Below are positions 37,692 to 46,423 of a stretch of DNA of 64,000 nucleotides, one piece after another. The stretch is from assembly GCA_023460235.1 (NCBI GenBank), contig JAEWRE010000066.1:160528-224527 (forward strand), given 5' to 3'. The position numbers were made by a program, and so were the translations under genes. Position 1 is the stretch's first letter, and the number at the start of each line of letters is the position of its first letter. Origin of the DNA: Bacillota bacterium. Lineage in GTDB: Bacteria > Bacillota > Clostridia > TANB77 > CAG-465. The notes below the pieces were generated by a model. It did not search any database. It was not told the origin of the DNA and was given only the letters and a program-made list of their open reading frames with translations.

Positions 37692-39452
37692 ATGAAGGCA
37701 ATAGAACTTAGAAATAAATATTTGAGATTTTTTGAAAGCAAATCTCATAAAATAATAAATGGAGCACCATTAATACCAGAAAATGATCCAACAGTACTTT
37801 TTACAACTGCTGGAATGCATCCTCTTGTTCCATATCTTACAGGTGAGAGTCATCCAGATGGAACAAGACTTACTGATTACCAAAAATGTTTAAGAACAGA
37901 TGATATAGATGAAGTTGGAGACAATAGACACTTAACTTTTTTTGAAATGCTTGGCAATTGGTCACTTGGAGATTACTTTAAAGAGGAATCAATAAGATAT
38001 AGCTATGAGTTTTTAGAAAAAGAATTAGGGATAGATATGAATAGAATATCTGTTACATGCTTTGAAGGTAATAGTAATGCACCTAGAGATGAAGAAGCAG
38101 CTAAAGTATGGAAAGAATGCGGAATACCAGAAGAAAGAATATATTTTTATCCTGCTAAAGAAAACTGGTGGGGACCTGCTGGAGAGACTGGACCTTGTGG
38201 ACCAGATACAGAAATATTCTTAGATACTGGAAAAGAACCTTGCTCAAAAGATTGTCAACCAAGTTGCGATTGTGGAAAATATGTTGAAATATGGAATAAT
38301 GTATTTATGCAATATAACAAAAAAGCAGATGGTACATTTGAACCATTATCACAAAAAAATGTTGATACTGGTATGGGATTAGAAAGAATGGCTTTCTTAC
38401 TACAAGGTAAAAATAACGTCTTTGAAACAGAACTATTTGTTCCAATTATAGATAAGGTAAAAAGCATGTCAAGTATACCAAATGACTCTTCATTAAGAAT
38501 CATAGCTGATCATATGAGAGCATCTTCTTTACTTATTTGTGATTCTATAGTTCCAAGTAATGTAGGTCAAGGTTATATCCTTAGAAGACTAATACGTAGA
38601 TCAATACGTCATATGAGAAAAATTGGATTTAATCCAGAAAATATAACTAAAGTAGTTGAAGTATTAGTTGAAAGTTTAAGTGATATGTATCCTGAACTTG
38701 AAAAAAATAAGGAAAGTGTATCTTTTGAAATAAATAAAGAAAAAAATAGATTCATGAATACACTTGTTAACGGTGAAAAAGAATTTGTTAAGGTAACAAA
38801 TAAATTAAAAGAAGAAGGTAAGTCTTTAATTGAAGGTGAAACTTTATTTAGATTATATGATACATATGGTTTTCCACCTGAGGTTACAGCTGAACTTGCA
38901 AGAGAAATTGATTTTACAGTAGATATGGATGGATTTAACAAAAAATTTGAAGAACATCAAGAAAAATCAAGACAAGATCAAAAAGGTACATTCAAAGGTG
39001 GCCTTGCTGATCATAGCGAAGAAACAACTAAATATCATACTGCAGTACATTTATTACTTGAAGCATTACAAAGAGTCTTAGGATCTCATGTGATGCAAAA
39101 GGGATCAAACATAACAGCAGAACGTGCAAGATTTGATTTTTCTAATCCAGAAAAAGTAAATCCTGAACAAATTAAACAAGTTGAAGATATGATAAATGAA
39201 CAAATTGACAGAAATTTAGAAGTTACATGTGTTGAAATGCCTATTGAAGAAGCAAGAATTATAGGTGCAAGAGGCATATTTGATGATAAATATGGTGAAA
39301 AAGTAAAAGTATATAGTATTGGAGATTTTTCAAAAGAAATATGTGGTGGACCACATGTTGAAAATACTAATAAATTAGATCACGTAAAAATTGTAAAAGA
39401 AGAAGCGGTTTCTAGTGGTGTTAGAAGAATAAAGATGGTATTTGAAAAATAA
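37692..39452 (+). CDS. alaS: Compact alanyl-tRNA synthetase lacking the C-Ala domain
   Basis: 586 residues against about 875 for common bacterial AlaRS. The class II catalytic core (FTTAGMHPLVPYL, LTFFEMLGNWSLGDYF) and tRNA-recognition region (about 240-430) are present. The editing site is kept: His449 and His453 (HTAVH), Cys551 and His555 (CGGPH). It sits about 110 residues nearer the N terminus than in E. coli, so the connecting barrel is reduced, and the C-Ala dimerisation domain is absent. A four-Cys insert (C184, C188, C192, C194) precedes YVEIWNNVFMQY. The gene is intact: hinT starts 21 bases later. It could be the only AlaRS or an accessory copy. Confidence 0.88.
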   Translation: MKAIELRNKYLRFFESKSHKIINGAPLIPENDPTVLFTTAGMHPLVPYLTGESHPDGTRLTDYQKCLRTDDIDEVGDNRHLTFFEMLGNWSLGDYFKEESIRYSYEFLEKELGIDMNRISVTCFEGNSNAPRDEEAAKVWKECGIPEERIYFYPAKENWWGPAGETGPCGPDTEIFLDTGKEPCSKDCQPSCDCGKYVEIWNNVFMQYNKKADGTFEPLSQKNVDTGMGLERMAFLLQGKNNVFETELFVPIIDKVKSMSSIPNDSSLRIIADHMRASSLLICDSIVPSNVGQGYILRRLIRRSIRHMRKIGFNPENITKVVEVLVESLSDMYPELEKNKESVSFEINKEKNRFMNTLVNGEKEFVKVTNKLKEEGKSLIEGETLFRLYDTYGFPPEVTAELAREIDFTVDMDGFNKKFEEHQEKSRQDQKGTFKGGLADHSEETTKYHTAVHLLLEALQRVLGSHVMQKGSNITAERARFDFSNPEKVNPEQIKQVEDMINEQIDRNLEVTCVEMPIEEARIIGARGIFDDKYGEKVKVYSIGDFSKEICGGPHVENTNKLDHVKIVKEEAVSSGVRRIKMVFEK

Positions 39453-39473
39453 TAAGAAGTAAAGAGGTAAAAT

Positions 39474-39821
39474 ATGGATGATTGTTTATTTTGTAAAATA
39501 ATAAAAGGGGAAATTCCAAGCGATAAAGTATATGAGAACGACTATGTTTTAGCATTTAATGATATTCATCCAGTTGCTCCAGTTCATGTACTTGTAATAC
39601 CAAAAATACATATAAAAGACTATAATGGTTTAAATGAAGAAAATATTGAATATATAGCAAAAGTGCAACTTGCAATTAAAGAAGTAGCTAAAATATGTAA
39701 TATTTCTGAAAATGGTTTTAGAGTTATATGTAATACTGGTGAAAATGGTGGTCAAGTTGTAAAACATATGCATTTTCATGTTGTAGGTGGTATAAAACTT
39801 GGACCCAAAATAATAAAATAA
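39474..39821 (+). CDS. hinT: HIT-family (HinT-like) purine nucleoside phosphoramidase
   Basis: 115 residues, typical length. The CLFCKIIKGEIPS start and the histidine triad HMHFHV near the C terminus (about 102-107) define the HIT family. Such proteins hydrolyse adenosine phosphoramidates and aminoacyl-adenylates. Its place directly behind alaS, probably in one transcript, fits clearing of aminoacyl-AMP, but that is inference. Confidence 0.93.
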   Translation: MDDCLFCKIIKGEIPSDKVYENDYVLAFNDIHPVAPVHVLVIPKIHIKDYNGLNEENIEYIAKVQLAIKEVAKICNISENGFRVICNTGENGGQVVKHMHFHVVGGIKLGPKIIK

Positions 39822-39825
39822 AATG

Positions 39826-39862
39826 TTAAAGGAATAAGTTTATACTTATTTCTTTTTTTATA
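39826..39862 (+). terminator. Terminator of alaS-hinT
   Basis: Stem AAAGGAATAAGT/ACTTATTTCTTT followed by a run of seven T. Confidence 0.78.
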
Positions 39863-39919
39863 ATAACTAATTTATTGTATAATAAATAATAATATTGTAT
39901 ACTATGTAAAGGTGATTAT

Positions 39920-41191
39920 ATGAAAAATATTAAATGGCCTCTTATTATTTTTATACTATTTACAATACTATTTATATCAATATATATTATACATAGTATA
40001 AAGACAAAATCTAATGATAGTAAAGATGAAAATATTAATATTTATGATAATAGAGATAATAATGAATCTAATAATATTGATAAAAATGAAAATTATTACA
40101 TAGATACTATTGTTAATTCAATGTCAACAGAACAAAAAGTCGGGCAGTTATTTATATGTGCATTTAGAAAAGATGAAAAAAATAATAATATGTATGAATT
40201 AAGTAATAAAGCAAAGGATTTTATAGAAAACTATAATTTAGGTGGTGTAATACTATTTTCTGAAAATATAAAAGATATTGAACAAACTAAAAAATTAATT
40301 AGTGATATTAAAAATTCTAATGTTAGTATTCCCATGTTTTTATCTGTAGATGTTGAAGGGGGATTAGTAGATAGGCTTTCAAAATCTTCGTTATATAAAA
40401 CTTTACCATATATTTCTGAATTGGGGAAAACTAAAGACCTTAATTTAGCATATGAATATGCTAAAATTATTGCTAGAAGACTTGCTTATTTGGGTTTTAA
40501 TTTAGATTTTGCTCCAGTATGTGATTTGGATAATACTACAGCTATAAAGTATAGAAGTTTTGGAAAAGATCCCGAAGTTGTGTCTAAGATGATTGAGGGA
40601 TATATTAAAGGATTAAGTGAATATAAAATATCAAGCACGCTTAAACATTTTCCAGGATTAGGAAGTAGTGATACAGATACTCATGAAAATATATCTAATA
40701 GCAATATAACCTTGAGTGAATTAGAAAAATCTGATTTTATTCCGTTTGAGAAAGGTATAGAAACTGGTAGTAATATTATAATGGTAAATCATGTAATATA
40801 TAATAATTTATCTAATATTAAGCTTCCAGCTTCACTTAATAAAGATATATATAATATATTAAGAAAAAATTTAAAATTTGATGGAATAGCGATAACAGAT
40901 GGATTAGAAATGGGTGCAATAACAAAACAAAATATAAACACTTCTCCAGCGTATAGTGCGTTTGTTGCTGGAGCAGATATGTTGCTATTGCCTCAAGATT
41001 TGGATAAAAGCTATAATGAGATATTAAATGCTGTGAAATCAGGAGAAATTTCTATGCAGAGATTAAATGATTCAGCAAGAAGAATAATTAAGTATAAATA
41101 TAAATCAGGTTTCTTTAAAAAAGATAACAAAAATAATAATATTAAATTTTATGATGAAAGTGATAATAAAATCTTAGATGAAATAAAATAG
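39920..41191 (+). CDS. nagZ: Membrane-anchored GH3 beta-N-acetylhexosaminidase (NagZ-like)
   Basis: 423 residues. An N-terminal membrane helix (about 6-27) and an Asn/Asp-rich linker precede the GH3 domain. The family signature KHFPGLGSSDTDTHEN (about 239-254) carries the His-Asp pair of NagZ enzymes, and the nucleophile Asp is in ITDGLEMGA (about 330). It removes N-acetylglucosamine from wall fragments, acting outside the membrane as in Gram-positive bacteria. AAAGGTG precedes the ATG. It fits the wall-turnover genes nearby (the glucosaminidase at 30.6 kb) but is a single gene. Confidence 0.9.
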   Translation: MKNIKWPLIIFILFTILFISIYIIHSIKTKSNDSKDENINIYDNRDNNESNNIDKNENYYIDTIVNSMSTEQKVGQLFICAFRKDEKNNNMYELSNKAKDFIENYNLGGVILFSENIKDIEQTKKLISDIKNSNVSIPMFLSVDVEGGLVDRLSKSSLYKTLPYISELGKTKDLNLAYEYAKIIARRLAYLGFNLDFAPVCDLDNTTAIKYRSFGKDPEVVSKMIEGYIKGLSEYKISSTLKHFPGLGSSDTDTHENISNSNITLSELEKSDFIPFEKGIETGSNIIMVNHVIYNNLSNIKLPASLNKDIYNILRKNLKFDGIAITDGLEMGAITKQNINTSPAYSAFVAGADMLLLPQDLDKSYNEILNAVKSGEISMQRLNDSARRIIKYKYKSGFFKKDNKNNNIKFYDESDNKILDEIK

Positions 41192-41210
41192 AAATTAGAA
41201 TTAATATCTG

Positions 41211-41239
41211 TTGACAAAAAATGTCATATATAGTATATT
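41211..41239 (+). promoter_or_regulatory. Promoter of the pilin-like/FGE-like gene
   Basis: TTGACA (41211-41216) and TATATT (41234-41239), 17-base spacing. TGACA and TGTCA at 41212-41226 form a small palindrome over the -35. Confidence 0.75.
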
Positions 41240-41304
41240 AAATATAAAATATGTAAAATGTATTCTTATAAAAATTATACATTTTATTAGGGGGAAATAT
41301 ATAT

Positions 41305-43107
41305 ATGAGAAAAAAGGGAATATCCTTAATTGTACTAATAATAACTATAATAGTTATTATTATATTAGCAGGTAGTGTAATTTTGTCACTAACTAAAAAC
41401 AATCCTATAAGTACTGCAAAAGAAGCGGTTTTTAAAAGTGATCTAGCTACCATAAGAGATGAGATTAATTTATATTCCTTGAACAAACTTACTGAAAGCA
41501 ATGGTAATTTTGATACTGATACACTAAACGGAAAGGTATCAGATTTTGTGCAAGGACTTACAAAGTATGATAATGAATTAAGCATAGTAAATGGAAAACT
41601 AACATACATTGGAAGTGATTCTACAAAAGCAAGAATTGTTTCAGAGATGATAGATGGACAAGAAATAGTATATAATGGTGATTTGACATACAACAAGCCA
41701 GACCTTTCATATTTACCAGAGGCAACTACAAAAGCTGTAAAATGGGATGGGAATAATGTTGAAAGCGAATTAACATTGACACAAGCAAAAACGGATACTA
41801 GTTGGTATGATTATTCATCTAAAAAATGGGCAAATATCTATACAAATAATAATAACAATAAAGCATATTGGGTATGGATTCCAAGATACGCATATAAAAT
41901 AACAAATTCACATAGTAGTTCGGCGAGTCAAATTGATATTAAATTTTTATCAGGGACAAGTAATGTTGCTGTTGATGGTAGCAGTACAACAGGTTACACT
42001 GTTCATCCTGCATTTACTTTTGGAGGTAAACAACTATCTGGTATATGGGTTGCTAAATATGAAGCAAGTAGTAGTCAACCAACTAAAACACAGAGTAGTG
42101 AACCATATTTAGGGGCTAGTCTAGGTGGAGGGAATGTTACTGACTTAGAAGTTAGAGTGTTGCCGAGTGTATACAGTTGGAGATATATATCAGAAGGCAA
42201 TATTCAAACTGTAAGTATGAATATGACTAGTTCACAAGGTAGTGTTGGAGTAAATGAAAATATTGATACTCATCAAATGAAAAATGTAGAGTGGGGTGCT
42301 ATAGCTTATCTTTCGCAAAGTAAATATGGTCAAGAACCTTGGATAAATCCGTATGGAGACACAATGTATAATTCTTGGAAAATGAAGACTGGATATGCAG
42401 GGACAAGTAAGAATAGTCATATACTTTCAGATGGGAATTCTGAATTATCTGCATATAATACATCAAATGGTGTAAATGCAAGTACAACTGGAAACATATA
42501 TGGTGTTTATGATATAAGTGGGGGCGCATGGGAAAAGACTGCATCTTTAATAAATAATGGAAATGGTAATATATCTGCTTATGGAAAATCAGAACATATT
42601 GATAACAATAAAATAAAATCAGAATATGTAAAATATTATGATATATATGATCCTGGAAATGATGAAAAAGAAGGCGGAGTATTTTATGGATCTGATGGTG
42701 GGAAAATATGGTATTCTGTACCTCCATATGATTCTACTCAAGATGATAACAATATTATTAGAAAAAGATTAACAGATGAAACTTATGCTAACTTTGCAAA
42801 TAAAAAAGGTGATGCGCTATGGGAAACATCTAGCAATAATAGTTATTTTGGAAGGTTTACATCTGGAAATATGTCATATCAATGGATTATGGGAACAACA
42901 GTAGATTCAGATGTTGGAGAACAATATGCTACAGGTTGGAATGATGATGTTATGGCAGTAGGACATGTATATAGAATGTGGTTTTACCGTGGTGGATGTT
43001 TTAGCGATGGCTCAAGAGCAGGATTATTCGCATCTAGTTCAGTTGATGGAGATCCTGATCCATATGGTTCATTTAGGCCAGTATTAGTTCAAGGAGAATC
43101 ATTATAA
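41305..43107 (+). CDS. Pilin-like N terminus fused to FGE/C-type-lectin-like domain
   Basis: 600 residues. The N terminus is prepilin-like: MRKKG then a hydrophobic helix ISLIVLIITIIVIIILAG (about 6-28), though the Glu5 of true type IV pilins is missing. A helical linker leads to a large domain from about 130. There AYWVWIPRYAYKI, LSGIWVAKYEAS, GNIYGVYDISGGAWE and, at the end, YRGGCFSDGSRAGLF plus SFRPVL follow the order of formylglycine-generating-enzyme-like (C-type lectin) domains. The end is the region varied in many diversity-generating retroelement targets. No reverse transcriptase is in the window. It is probably a surface binding protein rather than an enzyme. Confidence 0.72.
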   Translation: MRKKGISLIVLIITIIVIIILAGSVILSLTKNNPISTAKEAVFKSDLATIRDEINLYSLNKLTESNGNFDTDTLNGKVSDFVQGLTKYDNELSIVNGKLTYIGSDSTKARIVSEMIDGQEIVYNGDLTYNKPDLSYLPEATTKAVKWDGNNVESELTLTQAKTDTSWYDYSSKKWANIYTNNNNNKAYWVWIPRYAYKITNSHSSSASQIDIKFLSGTSNVAVDGSSTTGYTVHPAFTFGGKQLSGIWVAKYEASSSQPTKTQSSEPYLGASLGGGNVTDLEVRVLPSVYSWRYISEGNIQTVSMNMTSSQGSVGVNENIDTHQMKNVEWGAIAYLSQSKYGQEPWINPYGDTMYNSWKMKTGYAGTSKNSHILSDGNSELSAYNTSNGVNASTTGNIYGVYDISGGAWEKTASLINNGNGNISAYGKSEHIDNNKIKSEYVKYYDIYDPGNDEKEGGVFYGSDGGKIWYSVPPYDSTQDDNNIIRKRLTDETYANFANKKGDALWETSSNNSYFGRFTSGNMSYQWIMGTTVDSDVGEQYATGWNDDVMAVGHVYRMWFYRGGCFSDGSRAGLFASSSVDGDPDPYGSFRPVLVQGESL

Positions 43108-43171
43108 ATATAAGAAGAAAAATAGATAAACATTAAAATAAAAGATTAATTGATTATCAGGTTACATAATG

Positions 43172-43200
43172 TTGAATTTAATGCTAAAATATGATATAAT
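43172..43200 (+). promoter_or_regulatory. Promoter of the 192-residue gene
   Basis: TTGAAT (43172-43177) and TATAAT (43195-43200), 17-base spacing. Confidence 0.65.
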
Positions 43201-43249
43201 ATACTATAGTAGTTATAAAATAATATAAACAATAATTTGGAGGTAGGTT

Positions 43250-43828
43250 ATGTTGAAGAAGGAGTTTGCACTTAAGGTATTATGTGTTATTTCTGCTTTA
43301 TTCATTATCGTTTTAACTATTTACATTTCAGATCGGACTACTAATCCACTCGAAAAAGATATAAAAATGGATTTGAACATCAAGGATAAATACGGCGATG
43401 TTGGTACGGTACATAATACTGTGAGAGTTAATATGAAAAAATTCAGTATTAAAAATCTTAAAGCTCGGGATAATTACTTTATAGAATCCGCACAATTTTC
43501 TAAAGATACACTTTCTATAAATGTAAAAATAAAGTATGAATATCAGGTAGTAATTTCTGAATTTAAGGATATACCAAGTACAGATGCAATTTCACACAGT
43601 GTAACTTTTAGAACAAAAGATCCTAATATGTTGGAAAATGTGTCCGGGATTAATGCTAAATATACAAAATCTAATGTAATTAAATTAATTGAAAATGGCT
43701 TGTATCTATATACATATGATAGTTATTATTATTATATGTACACATATATACTCGATGATAATTCACTTAAAGATGAAAAATATTGTAGTTTTAATCAAAA
43801 CTATAATGTTAATATTGATTATGATTAA
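43250..43828 (+). CDS. Hypothetical membrane-anchored protein
   Basis: 192 residues with a membrane anchor or uncleaved signal at about 9-27 (VLCVISALFIIVLTIYI) and an extracellular remainder. The rest looks beta-rich with a Tyr-rich stretch near 155-168 (YTYDSYYYYMYTYI). No family recognised. The start has GGAGGTAGG before the ATG. It has its own promoter and terminator. Codon use is slightly richer in GC than its neighbours. Confidence 0.65.
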   Translation: MLKKEFALKVLCVISALFIIVLTIYISDRTTNPLEKDIKMDLNIKDKYGDVGTVHNTVRVNMKKFSIKNLKARDNYFIESAQFSKDTLSINVKIKYEYQVVISEFKDIPSTDAISHSVTFRTKDPNMLENVSGINAKYTKSNVIKLIENGLYLYTYDSYYYYMYTYILDDNSLKDEKYCSFNQNYNVNIDYD

Positions 43829-43830
43829 AT

Positions 43831-43880
43831 AAAAAAACTGTCATATATATTGGTAACAATATTATGGCAGTTTTTTGTGT
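43831..43880 (+). terminator. Terminator after the 192-residue gene
   Basis: AAAAAACTG(t)CAT pairs with ATGGCAGTTTTTT around an AT-rich loop. Confidence 0.78.
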
Positions 43881-43900
43881 TTTAAATAAGACATTATATA

Positions 43901-43928
43901 TTGCTATATGATATTTATATGATATAAT
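43901..43928 (+). promoter_or_regulatory. Promoter of the FAD oxidoreductase gene
   Basis: TTGCTA (43901-43906) and TATAAT (43923-43928), 16-base spacing, 24 bases before the ATG. Confidence 0.55.
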
Positions 43929-43951
43929 TATAAATGAAACGAGGTATTTAA

Positions 43952-45511
43952 ATGTTAAGAATAAATGATGTAAAACTTTCTTTAGATTCTGATGAATCAG
44001 AACTAAAAGATATTGTAAGAAAAAAGTTAAGGATAGATGTAACTGATATAACTAATTTGAGGATATATAAGAAATCTGTTGATGCAAGAGATAAAAATTA
44101 TGTGCACTTTGTATATAGTATTGATGTAGAATTGAAAAATGAAGATAGATTTAAAAAATATAGTGTAGTAAAAAATAAAGAAACTAAAAATGCAAAACTA
44201 AATATAAAAAGTGAAAAAAGACCAGTTATTGTTGGTTCAGGACCAGCTGGAATTTTCTCTGCAATGATGCTTGCATATGCTGGATTAAACCCTATTATTA
44301 TTGAACAAGGTAAAAAAGTAGATGAAAGAAAAAAAGATGTAGATTTATTTTGGAATGAAGGTATATTAAATACTTCGTCAAATGTTCAATTTGGTGAAGG
44401 TGGAGCAGGAACTTTTTCTGATGGAAAATTAACTACTCAAATAAATGATCCATTATGTAGAAAAGTATTAAAAGAATTTGTAGAATGTGGTGCTCCAGAG
44501 GAAATAATGTATAATGCTAAACCACATATTGGCACTGATATTTTAATAAAAGTAGTAGAAAATATGAGAAAGAAAATAGAATCTCTTGGTGGTGAATTTT
44601 TATTTGAAGAAAAATTTGTAGATTTTAATTATATTGATGGTAAAGTAACTTCAGTTAAATGTTCAAAGTTAATTGAAACAGATACTCTAATACTTGCAAT
44701 AGGACATAGCAGTAGAGATACTTTTGAAATGCTATATGAAAAAGGTGTTAATATGTGCAAAAAGCCTTTTTCAGTTGGAGTTAGAATTGAACATTTACAA
44801 AGTATGATTAATGAATCTCAATATGGAAAATTTGCAAATCATCCAAAACTTGGAGCAGCAGATTATAAACTTGTTTATCATTCAAATAATGGAAGAGCAG
44901 TATATACATTTTGCATGTGCCCAGGCGGAAAAGTAGTTGCATCAAGTTCAGAAGAAGGTGGAGTTGTAACTAATGGAATGAGTTTTCATAGTAGAGATGG
45001 AATTAATGCTAATAGTGGGCTTCTTGTAACTGTTTTACCAGAGGATTTTAAAGATGAATCTCCACTTGCTGGAATGCATTTTCAAAGAGAATTAGAAAAG
45101 AAAGCTTTTGAAGTGGCTGGAAGTAATTATTTTGCGCCAGTACAATTAGTTAGTAATTTTCTAAATAATACCAAATCAAAGGAATTTAAAAATGTAAATA
45201 CTACATATATCCCTGGAACTACAATGTGTAATTTACATGATATATTTCCGGAATTTATTACTAATATGCTAAAAGAAGCATTAGTTAGTTTAGATAAAAA
45301 ATTAAAAGGTTTTGCAAGTGACGATGCGGTGCTTGTTGGTGTTGAAACTAGAAGTTCATCACCGCTTAGAATAATTAGAGATGATAATATGATGTCAAAT
45401 ATAAAAGGGATATATCCTTGTGGTGAAGGTGCTGGATATGCAGGTGGAATAATGTCATCTGCTGTTGATGGAATAAAAATAGCAGATAAAATAATAGAAA
45501 ATTTAATATAA
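43952..45511 (+). CDS. FAD-dependent dehydrogenase (COG2509 type)
   Basis: 519 residues. A ~90-residue N-terminal domain precedes the Rossmann FAD site VIVGSGPAGIFSAMML (about 91-106). Then come NVQFGEGGAGTFSDGKLTT (about 147-165), a second substrate/FAD region and the C-terminal GEGAGYAGGIMSSAVDGIKIA. This pattern is typical of the large uncharacterised FAD-dependent dehydrogenases widespread in Clostridia. The electron acceptor and substrate are unknown. It stands alone between terminators. Confidence 0.88.
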   Translation: MLRINDVKLSLDSDESELKDIVRKKLRIDVTDITNLRIYKKSVDARDKNYVHFVYSIDVELKNEDRFKKYSVVKNKETKNAKLNIKSEKRPVIVGSGPAGIFSAMMLAYAGLNPIIIEQGKKVDERKKDVDLFWNEGILNTSSNVQFGEGGAGTFSDGKLTTQINDPLCRKVLKEFVECGAPEEIMYNAKPHIGTDILIKVVENMRKKIESLGGEFLFEEKFVDFNYIDGKVTSVKCSKLIETDTLILAIGHSSRDTFEMLYEKGVNMCKKPFSVGVRIEHLQSMINESQYGKFANHPKLGAADYKLVYHSNNGRAVYTFCMCPGGKVVASSSEEGGVVTNGMSFHSRDGINANSGLLVTVLPEDFKDESPLAGMHFQRELEKKAFEVAGSNYFAPVQLVSNFLNNTKSKEFKNVNTTYIPGTTMCNLHDIFPEFITNMLKEALVSLDKKLKGFASDDAVLVGVETRSSSPLRIIRDDNMMSNIKGIYPCGEGAGYAGGIMSSAVDGIKIADKIIENLI

Positions 45512-45516
45512 AATAA

Positions 45517-45547
45517 TAAGCGGTATTATAAACAATATACCGCTTAA
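45517..45547. terminator. Bidirectional terminator
   Basis: TAAGCGGTAT/ATACCGCTTA stem between convergent genes. Confidence 0.8.
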
Positions 45548-45554
45548 TTTAATT

Positions 45555-46274
45555 TTAACTTTTCTTCTTTACTGGAATTCTAGCTATATTCTCTTGTTTT
45601 TCTTCTAAATCATCTTCTGCAATGACTTCCTTTGGTTTTGATTTTTTTTTCAATGCAATTATAACTAAAGATATAAACAAAATTAAACATAAAGTTGATA
45701 CTATAATAATTCCTATTCTAAGATTTTTGTTTTTTGTTGCTAAAGAATTTTGATCTAATTTTAGTTCCTCAATAATATCTTTTTTATCCTTAATATCAAG
45801 CTTTAAATTGTTTAATTCTTCGCGTATTGACTGATATTTTGAATAAGAGAGAGAAATATCTTTTGCAACTACATAATTTATTTTATTACTGTTTTGATTA
45901 AAGTTCTTGAAATCCAGATACCCTTCTACAAAGTAATAATTATCTTGTAAAAATATAATGTTTTCTGATTTCTTAAGTTTTTTTGAATTTGCATTAAAAT
46001 TAATTAGTATAAAGTTATCTGTATAATTTAGGTCATATAACCGTATACTAGTATCTTTGTTAGAGGTAATCTCAGTAGTATTAAATACGAAATCATACAT
46101 AATTTCAGCATCAATGTCTTCTTCTGGTTTCCAAATTCCTTCTATAGATAAGCTCTCTTTTGTATATGTATCTATAGTTGGAAGCTTTGATGAACTAGCA
46201 TATGCAGTATTGGGTAAGAAAAATAACAACTCAAAAAATACAAATGCAAAGATTAAGATATTTACCTTTTTCAT
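45555..46274 (-). CDS. Hypothetical secreted/anchored protein with coiled coil and C-terminal membrane helix
   Basis: 239 residues. A signal peptide ends at about 26 (TAYAS). Then come a beta-rich extracellular domain (about 27-140), a coiled coil (about 145-185, ELNNLKLDIKDKKDIIEELK), a membrane helix (about 188-208) and a basic-then-acidic cytoplasmic tail. The family is not recognised. The start follows AGGAGGT. A similar plan of signal peptide, outer domain, C-terminal membrane helix and charged tail is seen in the protein at 32954-34462. Confidence 0.7.
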   Translation of the reverse strand: MKKVNILIFAFVFFELLFFLPNTAYASSSKLPTIDTYTKESLSIEGIWKPEEDIDAEIMYDFVFNTTEITSNKDTSIRLYDLNYTDNFILINFNANSKKLKKSENIIFLQDNYYFVEGYLDFKNFNQNSNKINYVVAKDISLSYSKYQSIREELNNLKLDIKDKKDIIEELKLDQNSLATKNKNLRIGIIIVSTLCLILFISLVIIALKKKSKPKEVIAEDDLEEKQENIARIPVKKKS

Positions 46275-46423
46275 ATAGCATTACCTCCTTTTAAAATTAT
46301 AAAGCAGTCGATAGTTTTACATAACACAATAATAGCACAATAAATATTGAAAGTCAAACTATTTTTTATTCTATTTTTCATATAACAGTTCATATAATCT
46401 ATTAATTAAGGGGGATATGTTTT

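Noticed and set aside
41305..43107. Calling a diversity-generating retroelement
   Set aside because: No reverse transcriptase, accessory gene or template repeat was found in the 64 kb; only a target-like protein is seen.
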